Assembly (NCBI RefSeq): GCF_011926545.1
Contig: NZ_JAATIT010000001.1
Location: 1,134,469 to 1,198,468, forward strand
Source of the DNA: Sphingopyxis italica
Lineage (GTDB): Bacteria > Pseudomonadota > Alphaproteobacteria > Sphingomonadales > Sphingomonadaceae
Length of the DNA stretch: 64,000 nt
Direction: 5' to 3'
The notes under the pieces are model-generated. The model was not told the DNA's origin and did no database searches. It saw nothing but the letters and a program-made list of their open reading frames with translations. Below, piece by piece: positions 16,851 through 25,139 of the stretch (position 1 is its first letter; each line of letters begins with the position of its first letter). A program made the position numbers and the translations under genes.

Positions 16851-17855
16851 ATGAGCGACATCGACAGCGTCGACCGCCTCGAAGCGATCCTCGGGAAAAC
16901 GCCGTCCGCGGTGAACCTCAAGGTGATCGACCATGTCGATGCGAGCGCGGCGCGCTGGCTTGCCGCCTCGCCGCTCATGTTCGCGGGGTTCGGCGATGGC
17001 GAGGCGGGCATCGCGGTCACGCTCGGCGGCGGCGCACCCGGCTTCGCCACCGCCGAGCCCGCGATGCTGGCGATCCCGCTCGCGATGCTCGACGATCCGG
17101 CGCTCGCGGTGCCGGGCGCCAGCTTCGGCTCGCTGTTCCTCGTCCCCGGCATCGGCGAGACGTTGCGTATCAATGGCCGCGTCGCGGCGGTCGCGGATGG
17201 AACCGCGCGGATCGCGGTCGCCGAATGCTATGTCCACTGCGCCAAGGCGCTGATCCGCTCGGGCTTCTGGTCGGCCGCGCCGTCGGACGCGGCGCCGTCG
17301 ACCCCGGGCGAATTCGCCGCCGCCGCGCGCTTCATGGCGCTGGCGACGATCGACGCGGCGGGCGCCGCCGACCTCAGTCCCAAGGGCGACCCCGCGGGGA
17401 CGATGGCGCACATCGCGGGCGACCAGTTCTGGTTCGCCGACCGCCCCGGCAACCGCCGCGCCGACAGCTTCCGCAACATCATCGCGCAGCCGCGCATCGC
17501 CGCTGCGCTGCTCATCCCCGGTTCGCCGCACGTCGCTATTCTCGGCGGCACCGCGATGCTCACCGACGACGCCACCGCGCGCGCCAGCTTCGAAGTGCAG
17601 GGCAAGGTCCCGCTGCTCGCGACGCGCATCGACGACGTCGAAATCGAACTGCGTCCCAGCCCCGCACTCGCCCGCGCGGCGCTCTGGCCCGCCGCCGCCG
17701 CGCCCGCCGACATCAAGCCCGCGAAGATGTTCGCCGACCATGTGAAGCTCAACAAGGACAAGGGCCTCGGCGCGCGCATCGCGGGCGCCTTCGTCTCGGT
17801 CCCCGGGCTGATGCAGCGCGGACTCGACAAGGATTACAAGGACAACCTCTACTGA
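16851..17855 (+). CDS. Pyridoxamine 5'-phosphate oxidase-like flavin-fold protein, two-domain
   Basis: A 334-residue protein whose second half (about residues 150-260) has the FMN-binding split-barrel pattern: FMALATIDAAGAADLSPKGD, FADRPGNRRADSF and ALLIPG, as in the MSMEG_1061-type subfamily. The first half contains a diverged related part. It starts 11 bp after the TonB receptor, so it is the last gene of that operon and could be a cytoplasmic flavin reductase that frees iron from an imported siderophore, which is an inference from context only. No catalytic residue can be assigned with certainty. Confidence 0.8.
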   Translation: MSDIDSVDRLEAILGKTPSAVNLKVIDHVDASAARWLAASPLMFAGFGDGEAGIAVTLGGGAPGFATAEPAMLAIPLAMLDDPALAVPGASFGSLFLVPGIGETLRINGRVAAVADGTARIAVAECYVHCAKALIRSGFWSAAPSDAAPSTPGEFAAAARFMALATIDAAGAADLSPKGDPAGTMAHIAGDQFWFADRPGNRRADSFRNIIAQPRIAAALLIPGSPHVAILGGTAMLTDDATARASFEVQGKVPLLATRIDDVEIELRPSPALARAALWPAAAAPADIKPAKMFADHVKLNKDKGLGARIAGAFVSVPGLMQRGLDKDYKDNLY

Positions 17856-17933
17856 TTCCGGCCGGCGGGAACCCGTCGCCTTCCCCGAACATTTGGACTC
17901 CGACTCCGAATGGGGACAGCGAAAGGGAAACCG

Positions 17934-18809
17934 ATGGCCGCACGCGCCTATTGGAAGGGACAGATCCGGCTCGCGCTGGTGTCGATCCCGGTCGAAATCT
18001 ACGCCGCGACCAAATCGGGCGCCGCGATCAGCTTTCGCCAGATCCACGAACCGAGCGGCAAGCCGGTCAAATATGAAAAAATGGTGCCCGGCATCGGACC
18101 GATCGACACCGACGACATCGTCAAGGGCTATGAGATGTCGAAGGGTAATTATGTCCTGCTCGACGAGGAGGAGATCGAGGCGGTCAAGCTCGAGAGCAAG
18201 CGCACGCTCGAACTGCTCCAGTTCGTCGACGCGGGCGACATCGACATCCTCTATTATGCCAAGCCCTATTATGTCGTCCCCGCCGATGAGCTCGCCGAGG
18301 AAGCCTATATCGTGCTGCGCGAGGCGCTGAAGCGCACGAAGAAGGTCGGGCTCGGCCAATTGTCGATCCGCGGGCAGGAACAGCTCGTCGGGCTGCGCCC
18401 GTGCGGCAAGGGCCTCGTCCTCGAAGTGCTGCGCTACGCCGACGAGGTGAACAAGGCGGCGAATTATTTCCGCGATGTCGGCAATAGCAAACCCGACGCC
18501 GACCTGCTCGACCTCGCCGAAACCTTGATCGGCAAGAAATCGGGCAAGTTCGACGCGTCGGACTATCACAATCATTATGTCGACGCGATCAAGCGCGTGA
18601 TCGCCAAAAAGGCGAAGGCTAAAGGAAAACGCGTGCTCGAGGATGTCGAGGAACCCGGCCCGGTGAGCGGCGGTTCGAACGTCATCGATCTGATGGCGGC
18701 CTTGAAGGCGTCGGTCGAGGGCAAGAAAAAGCCGCCCGCCGAAGCCGAAAAGAAAGCGTCCGCGAAAAAGGCGCCGGCCAAAAAGGCGCCGGCCCGAAAG
18801 CACGCCTGA
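17934..18809 (+). CDS. ku: Ku protein, NHEJ end-binding
   Basis: A 291-residue bacterial Ku. The beta-barrel ring core starts at MAARAYWKGQIRLALVSIPV and includes SFRQIHEPSG, GYEMSKGNYVLLDEEEIEAV, IDILYYAKPYYVVP and GLGQLSIRGQEQLV. A Lys/Ala/Pro-rich tail (about residues 235-291) resembles the basic C-terminal extensions of bacterial Ku that contact DNA and recruit LigD. GAAAGGGA precedes the ATG at 17934; an in-frame ATG at 17910 lacks this. Ku homodimers thread onto double-strand breaks and stimulate LigD. ligD lies 0.5 kb downstream, with an MgtC-like gene between. Confidence 0.95.
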   Translation: MAARAYWKGQIRLALVSIPVEIYAATKSGAAISFRQIHEPSGKPVKYEKMVPGIGPIDTDDIVKGYEMSKGNYVLLDEEEIEAVKLESKRTLELLQFVDAGDIDILYYAKPYYVVPADELAEEAYIVLREALKRTKKVGLGQLSIRGQEQLVGLRPCGKGLVLEVLRYADEVNKAANYFRDVGNSKPDADLLDLAETLIGKKSGKFDASDYHNHYVDAIKRVIAKKAKAKGKRVLEDVEEPGPVSGGSNVIDLMAALKASVEGKKKPPAEAEKKASAKKAPAKKAPARKHA

Positions 18810-19354
18810 TGGAGCTCAACGACGCGCTCTGGTGGGAAACGATCGATACCGAAGTGCTGCTGCGCCTCGGCGTCGCGACGCTCGTCGGGCTCCTGCTCGG
18901 GCTCGACCGCGAGCTCAAGGGCTATGACGCCGGGCTGCGCACCCACGGGATGGTCGCGCTCAGCTCCTCCTTGATGACCGTCGTGTCGATCGCGCTCTAT
19001 CACCAGCTCGGCGGCGCCGCATCGTCGATCGACCCGCTCCGCGTGATCGAGGGCATGGCGGCGGCGATCGGCATCATCGCCGCGGGGCTGATCATCGTCA
19101 AAGGCGGCGAGGTGCGCAATCTGACCACCGCGGCGCATATCTGGCTGACAGGCGCGATCGGTATCGCGAGCGGTGCGGGCTATTTCGCGATCGTGATCAT
19201 CGCCGCGGGACTCGCGCTCGTGCTGCTCATCCTGCTCCGCTTCGTCGAGCGCCGCCTGCCCGAAGTGGAGGACGGGCCCAGGGAAGACGGAGCCAACGCG
19301 GACGAGGCCAAGGAGAATGGGCCCAAGGTGGAGCATGGCGATGTCCCGCGCTGA
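18809..19354 (+). CDS. MgtC/SapB family membrane protein
   Basis: A 181-residue inner-membrane protein with four to five helices. The family signature is at VATLVGLLLGLDRELKG, GLRTHGMVALSSSLM and GGEVRNLTTAAHIWLTGAIG. The C-terminal 35 residues are charged and hydrophilic. Its ATG shares one base with the ku stop (TGATG) and its end overlaps the start of ligD by 20 bp, so the three genes form one tight operon. MgtC-type proteins modulate membrane ATPase and ion balance; a link to DNA repair is not established and may only reflect shared stress expression. Confidence 0.9.
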   Translation: MELNDALWWETIDTEVLLRLGVATLVGLLLGLDRELKGYDAGLRTHGMVALSSSLMTVVSIALYHQLGGAASSIDPLRVIEGMAAAIGIIAAGLIIVKGGEVRNLTTAAHIWLTGAIGIASGAGYFAIVIIAAGLALVLLILLRFVERRLPEVEDGPREDGANADEAKENGPKVEHGDVPR

Positions 19355-21845
19355 CCCCCTCGCCCAATATAACGCCAAGCGCGACTTCAAGCTGACCCCC
19401 GAGCCCGCGGGCAAGGTCGCAAAGGGAGAAGGCAACCGCTTCATCGTCCAGAAGCATGACGCGACGCGGCTCCATTACGACTTCCGCCTCGAAGTCGATG
19501 GCGTGCTCAAAAGCTGGGCGGTCACCAAGGGCCCGAGCGCCGACCCCGCCGACAAGCGCCTCGCCGTGCGTACCGAGGATCACCCGATGTCCTACGCCGA
19601 TTTCGAGGGCGTGATCCCCAAGGGCGAATATGGCGGCGGCAGCGTGATGCTGTGGGACCGCGGCACCTGGGCGCCGATCGCGGGCAAGAGCGCCAAGGAC
19701 ATCGAAAAGGGTCATCTCCACTTCACCCTCGACGGGACACGGATGAAGGGCGAATGGCTGCTCGTCCGCATGAAGCCGCGCGGGAACGAGAAGCGCGAGA
19801 ATTGGCTGCTCCGCAAGATCGACGACGCCTTTGCCGGCGGTACCGACGACCTCGTCGGGCGCCAGCTCACGAGCGTCCTCACCGGCCGCACCATGGCCGA
19901 GATCGCGGGTGACGAAGGCGGCGAGCAATCGCTGAAGGGCGCCAAGGGCGCAGCCTTCGCGAAGAAGATGGCCGCCGCCGCCGCGCACAACAAAAAAGTT
20001 GCGAAGCCGGTCGCCAAAGGCAAGCCGCCCGAATTCCGCCCGCTTCAGCTCGCGACGCTCGTCGATGCGGTGCCGACGGGCAACGGCTGGTTCCACGAGA
20101 TCAAATATGACGGCTACCGCGCCGAAATCGCCGCATCGGGCGGCGACGTGCGCGTCTACACCCGCAATGGCCTCGACTGGACCGACAAGTTCGCGCCGCT
20201 CGTCCGCCATATCGCCGCGCTCGACCTGCCGCCGTGCCTGATCGACGGCGAGATCGTCGCATACGGCAAGGACGGCAATCCCGACTTCTCGTCGCTCCAG
20301 GCGGTGCTCAAGCGCGGCCACGGCGCGCAGGGCGAGGGCACCGCGCTCCACTTCTTCGCCTTCGACCTGCTCGAAGAAGGCGGCAAATCGCTCGCCAGGC
20401 TCGGCAATCTCGAACGCAAGGAGCGCCTCGAAGCCCTGCTCCAGAGCGCGCAGCCCCCGATCGCGGTCGCCGACCATGTCATCGGCGCCGGCGAAACCCT
20501 CTACACCGCGATGTGCGGCGCGGCGCAGGAAGGCATCATTTCGAAACGCGCCGACGCGACGTATGTCGGCCGCCGCACCAAAAGCTGGGTGAAGGTCAAA
20601 TGCACGCGGCGGCAGGAATTTGTCATCGTCGGCTGGAAACCCTCATCGACCAAGGCGCGCCCTTTCTCGTCGCTCCTCCTCGCGCAGCATGAGGGCGGCG
20701 CGCTCGTCTACAAAGGCAATGTCGGCACCGGCTTCAACACCGGCAGCCTCGCCGATCTCGCGAAGACATTCGCCAAGCTGGAACGCAAGACCGCGCCGCT
20801 CGAGGTCGACAAGGTTGCCGCGCGCAAGGTCCATTGGCTGAAACCCGAACTCGTCGCCGAAATCGCCTTCGCCGAATTCACCGCGAGCGGATCGGTGCGC
20901 CACGCGAGTTTCCTCGGTCTGCGCAGCGACAAGGAGGCGAAAGAGGTGACCCCCGAAACGAAACAGCCCGCACCCGAAGCGACAAGCGACGTGAAGATCA
21001 GCAGCCGCGACCGCGTCATCTTTCCCGAAGCCAAGGCGACCAAGGGCGACCTCGCCGACTATTATGCCGCGGTCGCCCCGCTCATGCTCGCCCATACCGC
21101 GCGCCGCCCGATCAGCCTCGTCCGCTGTCCGCAGGGACGCGCGAAGAAATGCTTTTTCCAGAAACATGACTCGGGCTCGTTCGGCGATCATGTCCATCAC
21201 GTCCCGATCCGCGAGAAGGACGGGGGGCACGAGGATTATCTCTATGTCGAGGACGCCGATGGCGTTCTCGCCTGCGTCCAGATGGGGACGATCGAATTCC
21301 ACGGCTGGGACAGCCATGTCGAGACGCTCGAAAAGCCCGATCGCATGGTGTTCGACCTCGACCCCGACGAGGGGCTCGCTTTCGCCGACGTCAAAAAGTC
21401 CGCGCTCGACATCCGCCGCCAGCTCGCCGACATCGGGCTCGTCAGCTTCGCGATGCTCTCGGGCGGCAAGGGGGTGCATGTCGTCGTGCCGCTCGATCCG
21501 GGGCATGGCTGGGACGCGCACAAGGATTTCTCGAAACGCTTCGCCGAGGCGCTGAGCCTCGCCGAGCCCGACCGCTATGTCGCGACGATGAGCAAGGCGA
21601 AGCGCAAGGGCAAGATCTTCATCGACTATCTGCGCAACCAGCGCGGCAGCACCGCGATCATGCCATATTCGGCGCGCGCGCGCGAAAACGCCCCCGTCGC
21701 GGCACCGATCGGCTGGGAAGAACTCGCGGACGTGAAGAGCGCGGGCCAGTGGACGATCAAGGATGCCGCCGCGCTGCTCGAACGTGCCGCGAGCGCGGAA
21801 CTCAAAGGCTGGGGCTTCGCCAGCCAGCCCCTCCCCGGCTTTTGA
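19335..21845 (+). CDS. ligD: DNA ligase D (phosphoesterase-ligase-polymerase)
   Basis: An 836-residue multifunctional NHEJ enzyme. Domain order is 3'-phosphoesterase (about 20-170, with RLHYDFRLEVDG and KGEYGGGSVMLWDRG), ATP-dependent ligase (about 230-525, nucleotidyl Lys257 in EIKYDGYRA, then LIDGEIVAY, EGIISKRADATY and WVKVKC), and primase/polymerase (about 540-820, with catalytic acids in FDLDPDEG and the SGGKGVHVVVPL loop). All three look intact. MAMSRADP at 19335 is chosen from the AAGGTGG sequence before it; 19341 is possible. With Ku it repairs double-strand breaks without homology. Confidence 0.95.
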   Translation: MAMSRADPLAQYNAKRDFKLTPEPAGKVAKGEGNRFIVQKHDATRLHYDFRLEVDGVLKSWAVTKGPSADPADKRLAVRTEDHPMSYADFEGVIPKGEYGGGSVMLWDRGTWAPIAGKSAKDIEKGHLHFTLDGTRMKGEWLLVRMKPRGNEKRENWLLRKIDDAFAGGTDDLVGRQLTSVLTGRTMAEIAGDEGGEQSLKGAKGAAFAKKMAAAAAHNKKVAKPVAKGKPPEFRPLQLATLVDAVPTGNGWFHEIKYDGYRAEIAASGGDVRVYTRNGLDWTDKFAPLVRHIAALDLPPCLIDGEIVAYGKDGNPDFSSLQAVLKRGHGAQGEGTALHFFAFDLLEEGGKSLARLGNLERKERLEALLQSAQPPIAVADHVIGAGETLYTAMCGAAQEGIISKRADATYVGRRTKSWVKVKCTRRQEFVIVGWKPSSTKARPFSSLLLAQHEGGALVYKGNVGTGFNTGSLADLAKTFAKLERKTAPLEVDKVAARKVHWLKPELVAEIAFAEFTASGSVRHASFLGLRSDKEAKEVTPETKQPAPEATSDVKISSRDRVIFPEAKATKGDLADYYAAVAPLMLAHTARRPISLVRCPQGRAKKCFFQKHDSGSFGDHVHHVPIREKDGGHEDYLYVEDADGVLACVQMGTIEFHGWDSHVETLEKPDRMVFDLDPDEGLAFADVKKSALDIRRQLADIGLVSFAMLSGGKGVHVVVPLDPGHGWDAHKDFSKRFAEALSLAEPDRYVATMSKAKRKGKIFIDYLRNQRGSTAIMPYSARARENAPVAAPIGWEELADVKSAGQWTIKDAAALLERAASAELKGWGFASQPLPGF

Positions 21846-22049
21846 GCGCCAGCGAGTCGTCGCCTTAAAATTGGTTAGCAACCTAATAAGCATTCTAATA
21901 ATACCAATTAGCTACCAAAAATAGCTATGCAGCGTCACAAACGGGTCTTAAATCGCGATAAAGCGAGATTGACCGCAAAATTGGTCTGTATAAAATCCCC
22001 TCTAAATCGGCAGTCATAGCCGATTGGCATGATGAGGAGGGAATTTGAC
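21846..22049. promoter_or_regulatory. AT-rich leader/promoter region of the following TonB receptor
   Basis: This 204-bp gap is markedly AT-rich against both neighbours and includes several short dyads such as TAGCTA repeats near 21910-21926. GAGGAGG at 22034-22040 is a strong ribosome-binding site that fixes the receptor start at 22050. The compositional drop and gap size suggest a regulated promoter; no specific boxes can be named. Confidence 0.4.
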
Positions 22050-24722
22050 ATGACCAATATGCGATATTGGCTCGCTTCGGCGAGCATTGGTACGATGCTT
22101 TTCGCCGCCAACGCGGCACAGGCCCAGACCCCGGCGCCCGCCGCCGACGCCGCGGCCGAAAGCGAGATCGTCGTCACCGGAATCCGTGGCTCGCTCCGCG
22201 AAGCGATCGACGCGAAGCGCGACCTGTCGGTGATCGCCGATGTCGTCGCCGCCGAGGATGTCGGCAAATTCCCCGACAAGAATGTCGCCGAGGCGCTCCA
22301 GCGCGTCCCCGGTATCGTCGTCAACCGCGAATTCGGCGAAGGCGAGCGCGTCTCGCTGCGCGGCACCGCGCCGAACCTCACCAAGACGCTGCTCAACGGC
22401 CACAGCGTCGCGACCGCCGACTGGTTCATCCTCGATCAGGTCGCCTCGACGCGCAGCTTCAACTATCTGACCCTGCCCGCCGAGATCATCGGCCGCCTCG
22501 AAGTCTATAAGAGCCCACAGGCCGACGTCGAGGAAGGCGGGGTCGGCGGCACGATCAACGTCATCACGCGCAACCCGCTCGACCTCGACCCACTCACCCT
22601 CTCCGCCTCGGTGCAGGCCGCCTATTCCGACCTCTCGGGCAAGGTCGACCCGCAGGTCTCGGGCCTCGTCAGCTGGAAGAATGAAGACGAGACCTTCGGC
22701 GTCCTCGTCGGCGCGATCTATCAGAAACGCCGCACGCGCCGCGACGGGCTCGAAATCTTCGGCTACCGCTCCTTCCCCGTCGGCGGCGGCGACGCGCTGG
22801 TCCCGACCTTGATCGGCTCGACGCTGTTCGAACAGGACCGCGAACGCTACGGCGCCAACATCGGCATCCAGTTCCGCCCGTCGGACGCGCTCGAAATCAA
22901 CATCACCGGGCTCTACTCGCGCTTCAACGCCGACAATTTCAACCAGAATTATATCGCGTGGGGCGAACAGGCGCTCGCCGGCGGCGGCACGATCAGCAAT
23001 GCGGTGGTGCGGGACGGCGTCGCGGTCTCGGGCGACATCGCCTCGGCGAACGGCGGCACGACGGGCTTCGGCGTCGTTTACGATGCGATCGACCGGCAGG
23101 CCGTCGCCAAGACCGTCTCGGCCGATTTCGACCTCACCTACCGCCCGACCGACAGCCTCTCGGTCCATTTCAAGGCCGGCTGGACCAAGGCGAACGGCGA
23201 CACGAGCAACGAGAATTTCATCGAGTTCGCCGGCCCCGGCGCGTTCAGCTACGACCTCACCAGCGGCCGGCCCGAAGTCAGCTTCGCGAACCCCGATCCG
23301 CTCGATCCCGCGGGAATCCGCCCCGATTTCGGGCGCATCCAATCGGTCACCAACGACGATGAGGAGAAATATTTCTACCTCGACGTCGAAAAAGAGGTCG
23401 AATGGGGTCCGATGACGGCGCTCAAATTCGGGGTCAAATATACCGACCACGACCGCGTCGCCGAACGCTTCGCGACCAATGGCGGCGTCTTCACCCCCGG
23501 CCTCACCTGCGACGGCGCACCGTGCACCTCGGCCGATTTCGCGACCGGCGGCGGCATGCCCGGCGACTTCCTCGACAATATCGCGTCGCCCGGAACGCTT
23601 CGCGATTATTGGCGCGTCGATCCCGCGAAGCTGCGCGCCATCTATGGCGCGTCGACGTCGCCCTCAAACGACCGCTTCCTCGTTCCCGGCAACGCTTACT
23701 CGATCAACGAAAAGGCGTGGGGCGGCTACGGCCTCGCCAAATTCGGCGGCGACGGCTGGCGCGGCAATGTCGGCGTGCGCGTGATCGAGACCAAGCAGAC
23801 GTCGGACGGCTTCATCATCGGCGGCACCGATCCCGAGTTCACCAACCCGTTCGGCGGCTTCACCCCGTCGCGCGCGAAACGCTCCTACACCGACATTTTG
23901 CCGAGCGCGAACCTCTCGGTCGACCTGTCCGATCAGGTCGTGCTGCGCTTCGCCGCGGGCAAGACGGTGACGCGCCCCGACTTCGTCGACATCACCCCCG
24001 GCGTCGACCTCAACGGCACGCTGCTCACCGGCCGCGGCGGCGATCCGAACCTCGATCCCTATCGCGCCAACCAGTATGACCTGTCGATCGAGTGGTATCC
24101 CGACCGCGAGACGATCGTCGCGCTCGCCGCCTTCTACAAGGACATCCAGTCCTACATCGTCAACACGACCTCGACCGAGGTCCTGCCGAGCGTCTTCGTT
24201 CCGGGGTCGGAGCCTGCGGGCTGCGTCGCGGCGGGTGGCGCCAATCCGAACCTGTTCGATTGCCCCTATCAGATCAACCGCCGCAGCAACGGCGATGGCG
24301 GGCGCAACCAGGGCTTCGAATTCCAGGTGTCGCGCCCGATCTGGGGCGGCTTCGGCGCGGTGGTCAACTACACCTATTCGGACGCCAAGGCGAACAATGG
24401 CGACCCGATCCCGGGCAATTCGAAGCATTCGCTCAACCTGACGGGCTATTATGAGAATGACCTCGTCAGCGCGCGGCTCTCGTACAACTACCGGTCGAAA
24501 TTCTTCATCGACATCGACCGCGCCGCACCGCTCAATCAGGCCGCGCTCTCGTCGCTCGACGCCTCGGTCAGCGTCAACATCACCGACAATATCGCGCTCA
24601 CCGCCGACGCGGTGAACCTGACGAACGAGAAGATCGAGCAATATTCGGGCACCCGCGACCGCCCGCGCGCGATCTACGACAACGGCCGCATCTTCTATGT
24701 CGGCGCGCGGCTGAAATTCTGA
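22050..24722 (+). CDS. TonB-dependent receptor, TonB-Xanth-Caul type
   Basis: An 890-residue outer-membrane receptor with signal peptide ending NAAQAQ. The plug opens with EIVVTGIRGSLREAIDAKR and continues DVVAAEDVGKFPDKNVAEAL, RVPGIVVNREFGEGERVSLR and GGVGGTINVITRNPLD, the pattern of the TIGR01782-like receptors common in Caulobacter, Xanthomonas and sphingomonads. The barrel ends GARLKF. Receptors of this type often import oligosaccharides or other non-iron ligands. No sugar-degradation genes flank it; downstream lies only a receptor remnant, so the ligand stays open. Confidence 0.93.
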   Translation: MTNMRYWLASASIGTMLFAANAAQAQTPAPAADAAAESEIVVTGIRGSLREAIDAKRDLSVIADVVAAEDVGKFPDKNVAEALQRVPGIVVNREFGEGERVSLRGTAPNLTKTLLNGHSVATADWFILDQVASTRSFNYLTLPAEIIGRLEVYKSPQADVEEGGVGGTINVITRNPLDLDPLTLSASVQAAYSDLSGKVDPQVSGLVSWKNEDETFGVLVGAIYQKRRTRRDGLEIFGYRSFPVGGGDALVPTLIGSTLFEQDRERYGANIGIQFRPSDALEINITGLYSRFNADNFNQNYIAWGEQALAGGGTISNAVVRDGVAVSGDIASANGGTTGFGVVYDAIDRQAVAKTVSADFDLTYRPTDSLSVHFKAGWTKANGDTSNENFIEFAGPGAFSYDLTSGRPEVSFANPDPLDPAGIRPDFGRIQSVTNDDEEKYFYLDVEKEVEWGPMTALKFGVKYTDHDRVAERFATNGGVFTPGLTCDGAPCTSADFATGGGMPGDFLDNIASPGTLRDYWRVDPAKLRAIYGASTSPSNDRFLVPGNAYSINEKAWGGYGLAKFGGDGWRGNVGVRVIETKQTSDGFIIGGTDPEFTNPFGGFTPSRAKRSYTDILPSANLSVDLSDQVVLRFAAGKTVTRPDFVDITPGVDLNGTLLTGRGGDPNLDPYRANQYDLSIEWYPDRETIVALAAFYKDIQSYIVNTTSTEVLPSVFVPGSEPAGCVAAGGANPNLFDCPYQINRRSNGDGGRNQGFEFQVSRPIWGGFGAVVNYTYSDAKANNGDPIPGNSKHSLNLTGYYENDLVSARLSYNYRSKFFIDIDRAAPLNQAALSSLDASVSVNITDNIALTADAVNLTNEKIEQYSGTRDRPRAIYDNGRIFYVGARLKF

Positions 24723-24801
24723 CCGGCTCCATTTTCCTTCCCCCTTGATGGGGGAAGGATACGCCGGTCGTTCTTTCAACGTCAGCGTGAACGGCCGCTC
24801 C

Positions 24802-25004
24802 TCAGAACCGCCCCTCGAACGTCAGGCCGATCATCCGCGGTTCGCCGAACAGCGCCTGCATCCGGCCGCCATTCTCGTACTGATAGTCATAATATTCATC
24901 GTCGAAGATGTTCGTCGCGACCAGATAGGCGCCGAAATTCTCGTTGCCATATCCGACCTTGGCGTTGACCAAGGTGCGCGCGGGCACGTCGCGGCCCATG
25001 CTCT
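24802..25004 (-). pseudogene. C-terminal remnant of a TonB-dependent receptor
   Basis: The last 65 or so codons of a barrel are left: RDVPARTLVNAKVGYGN, FGAYLVATNIFDDEYYDY and the ending IGLTFEGRF with C-terminal Phe. The sequence is in frame only back to about 25004, where it runs into a 135-bp imperfect palindrome, and beyond that lies an unrelated gene. Signal peptide, plug and most of the barrel are gone. The remaining part still shows a clean family pattern, so the loss may be fairly recent or a selective deletion. Confidence 0.8.
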
Positions 25005-25139
25005 GGTCCTCCCTGTGGCGAAGCCATGGGGAGGTGGCAGCGGCGTAGCCGCTGACGGAGGGGCGATGACGCAACGTCGCGGCCCCTCCACCACCCTTCG
25101 GGCGGTCCCCCTCCCCATCGCTGTGCGACAGGGAGGATC
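25005..25139. repeat. Imperfect palindromic repeat element, about 135 bp
   Basis: The outer ends (TCCTCCCTGT near 25007 and ACAGGGAGGA at 25128-25137) and inner blocks (ATGGGGAGG at 25025-25033, CTCCCCAT at 25111-25118; GGAGGGGC at 25058-25065, GCCCCTCC at 25082-25089) pair as a long imperfect hairpin. It sits exactly between the receptor remnant and the next gene and supplies that gene's stop codon. The form suits a MITE- or REP-type element. Confidence 0.75.
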
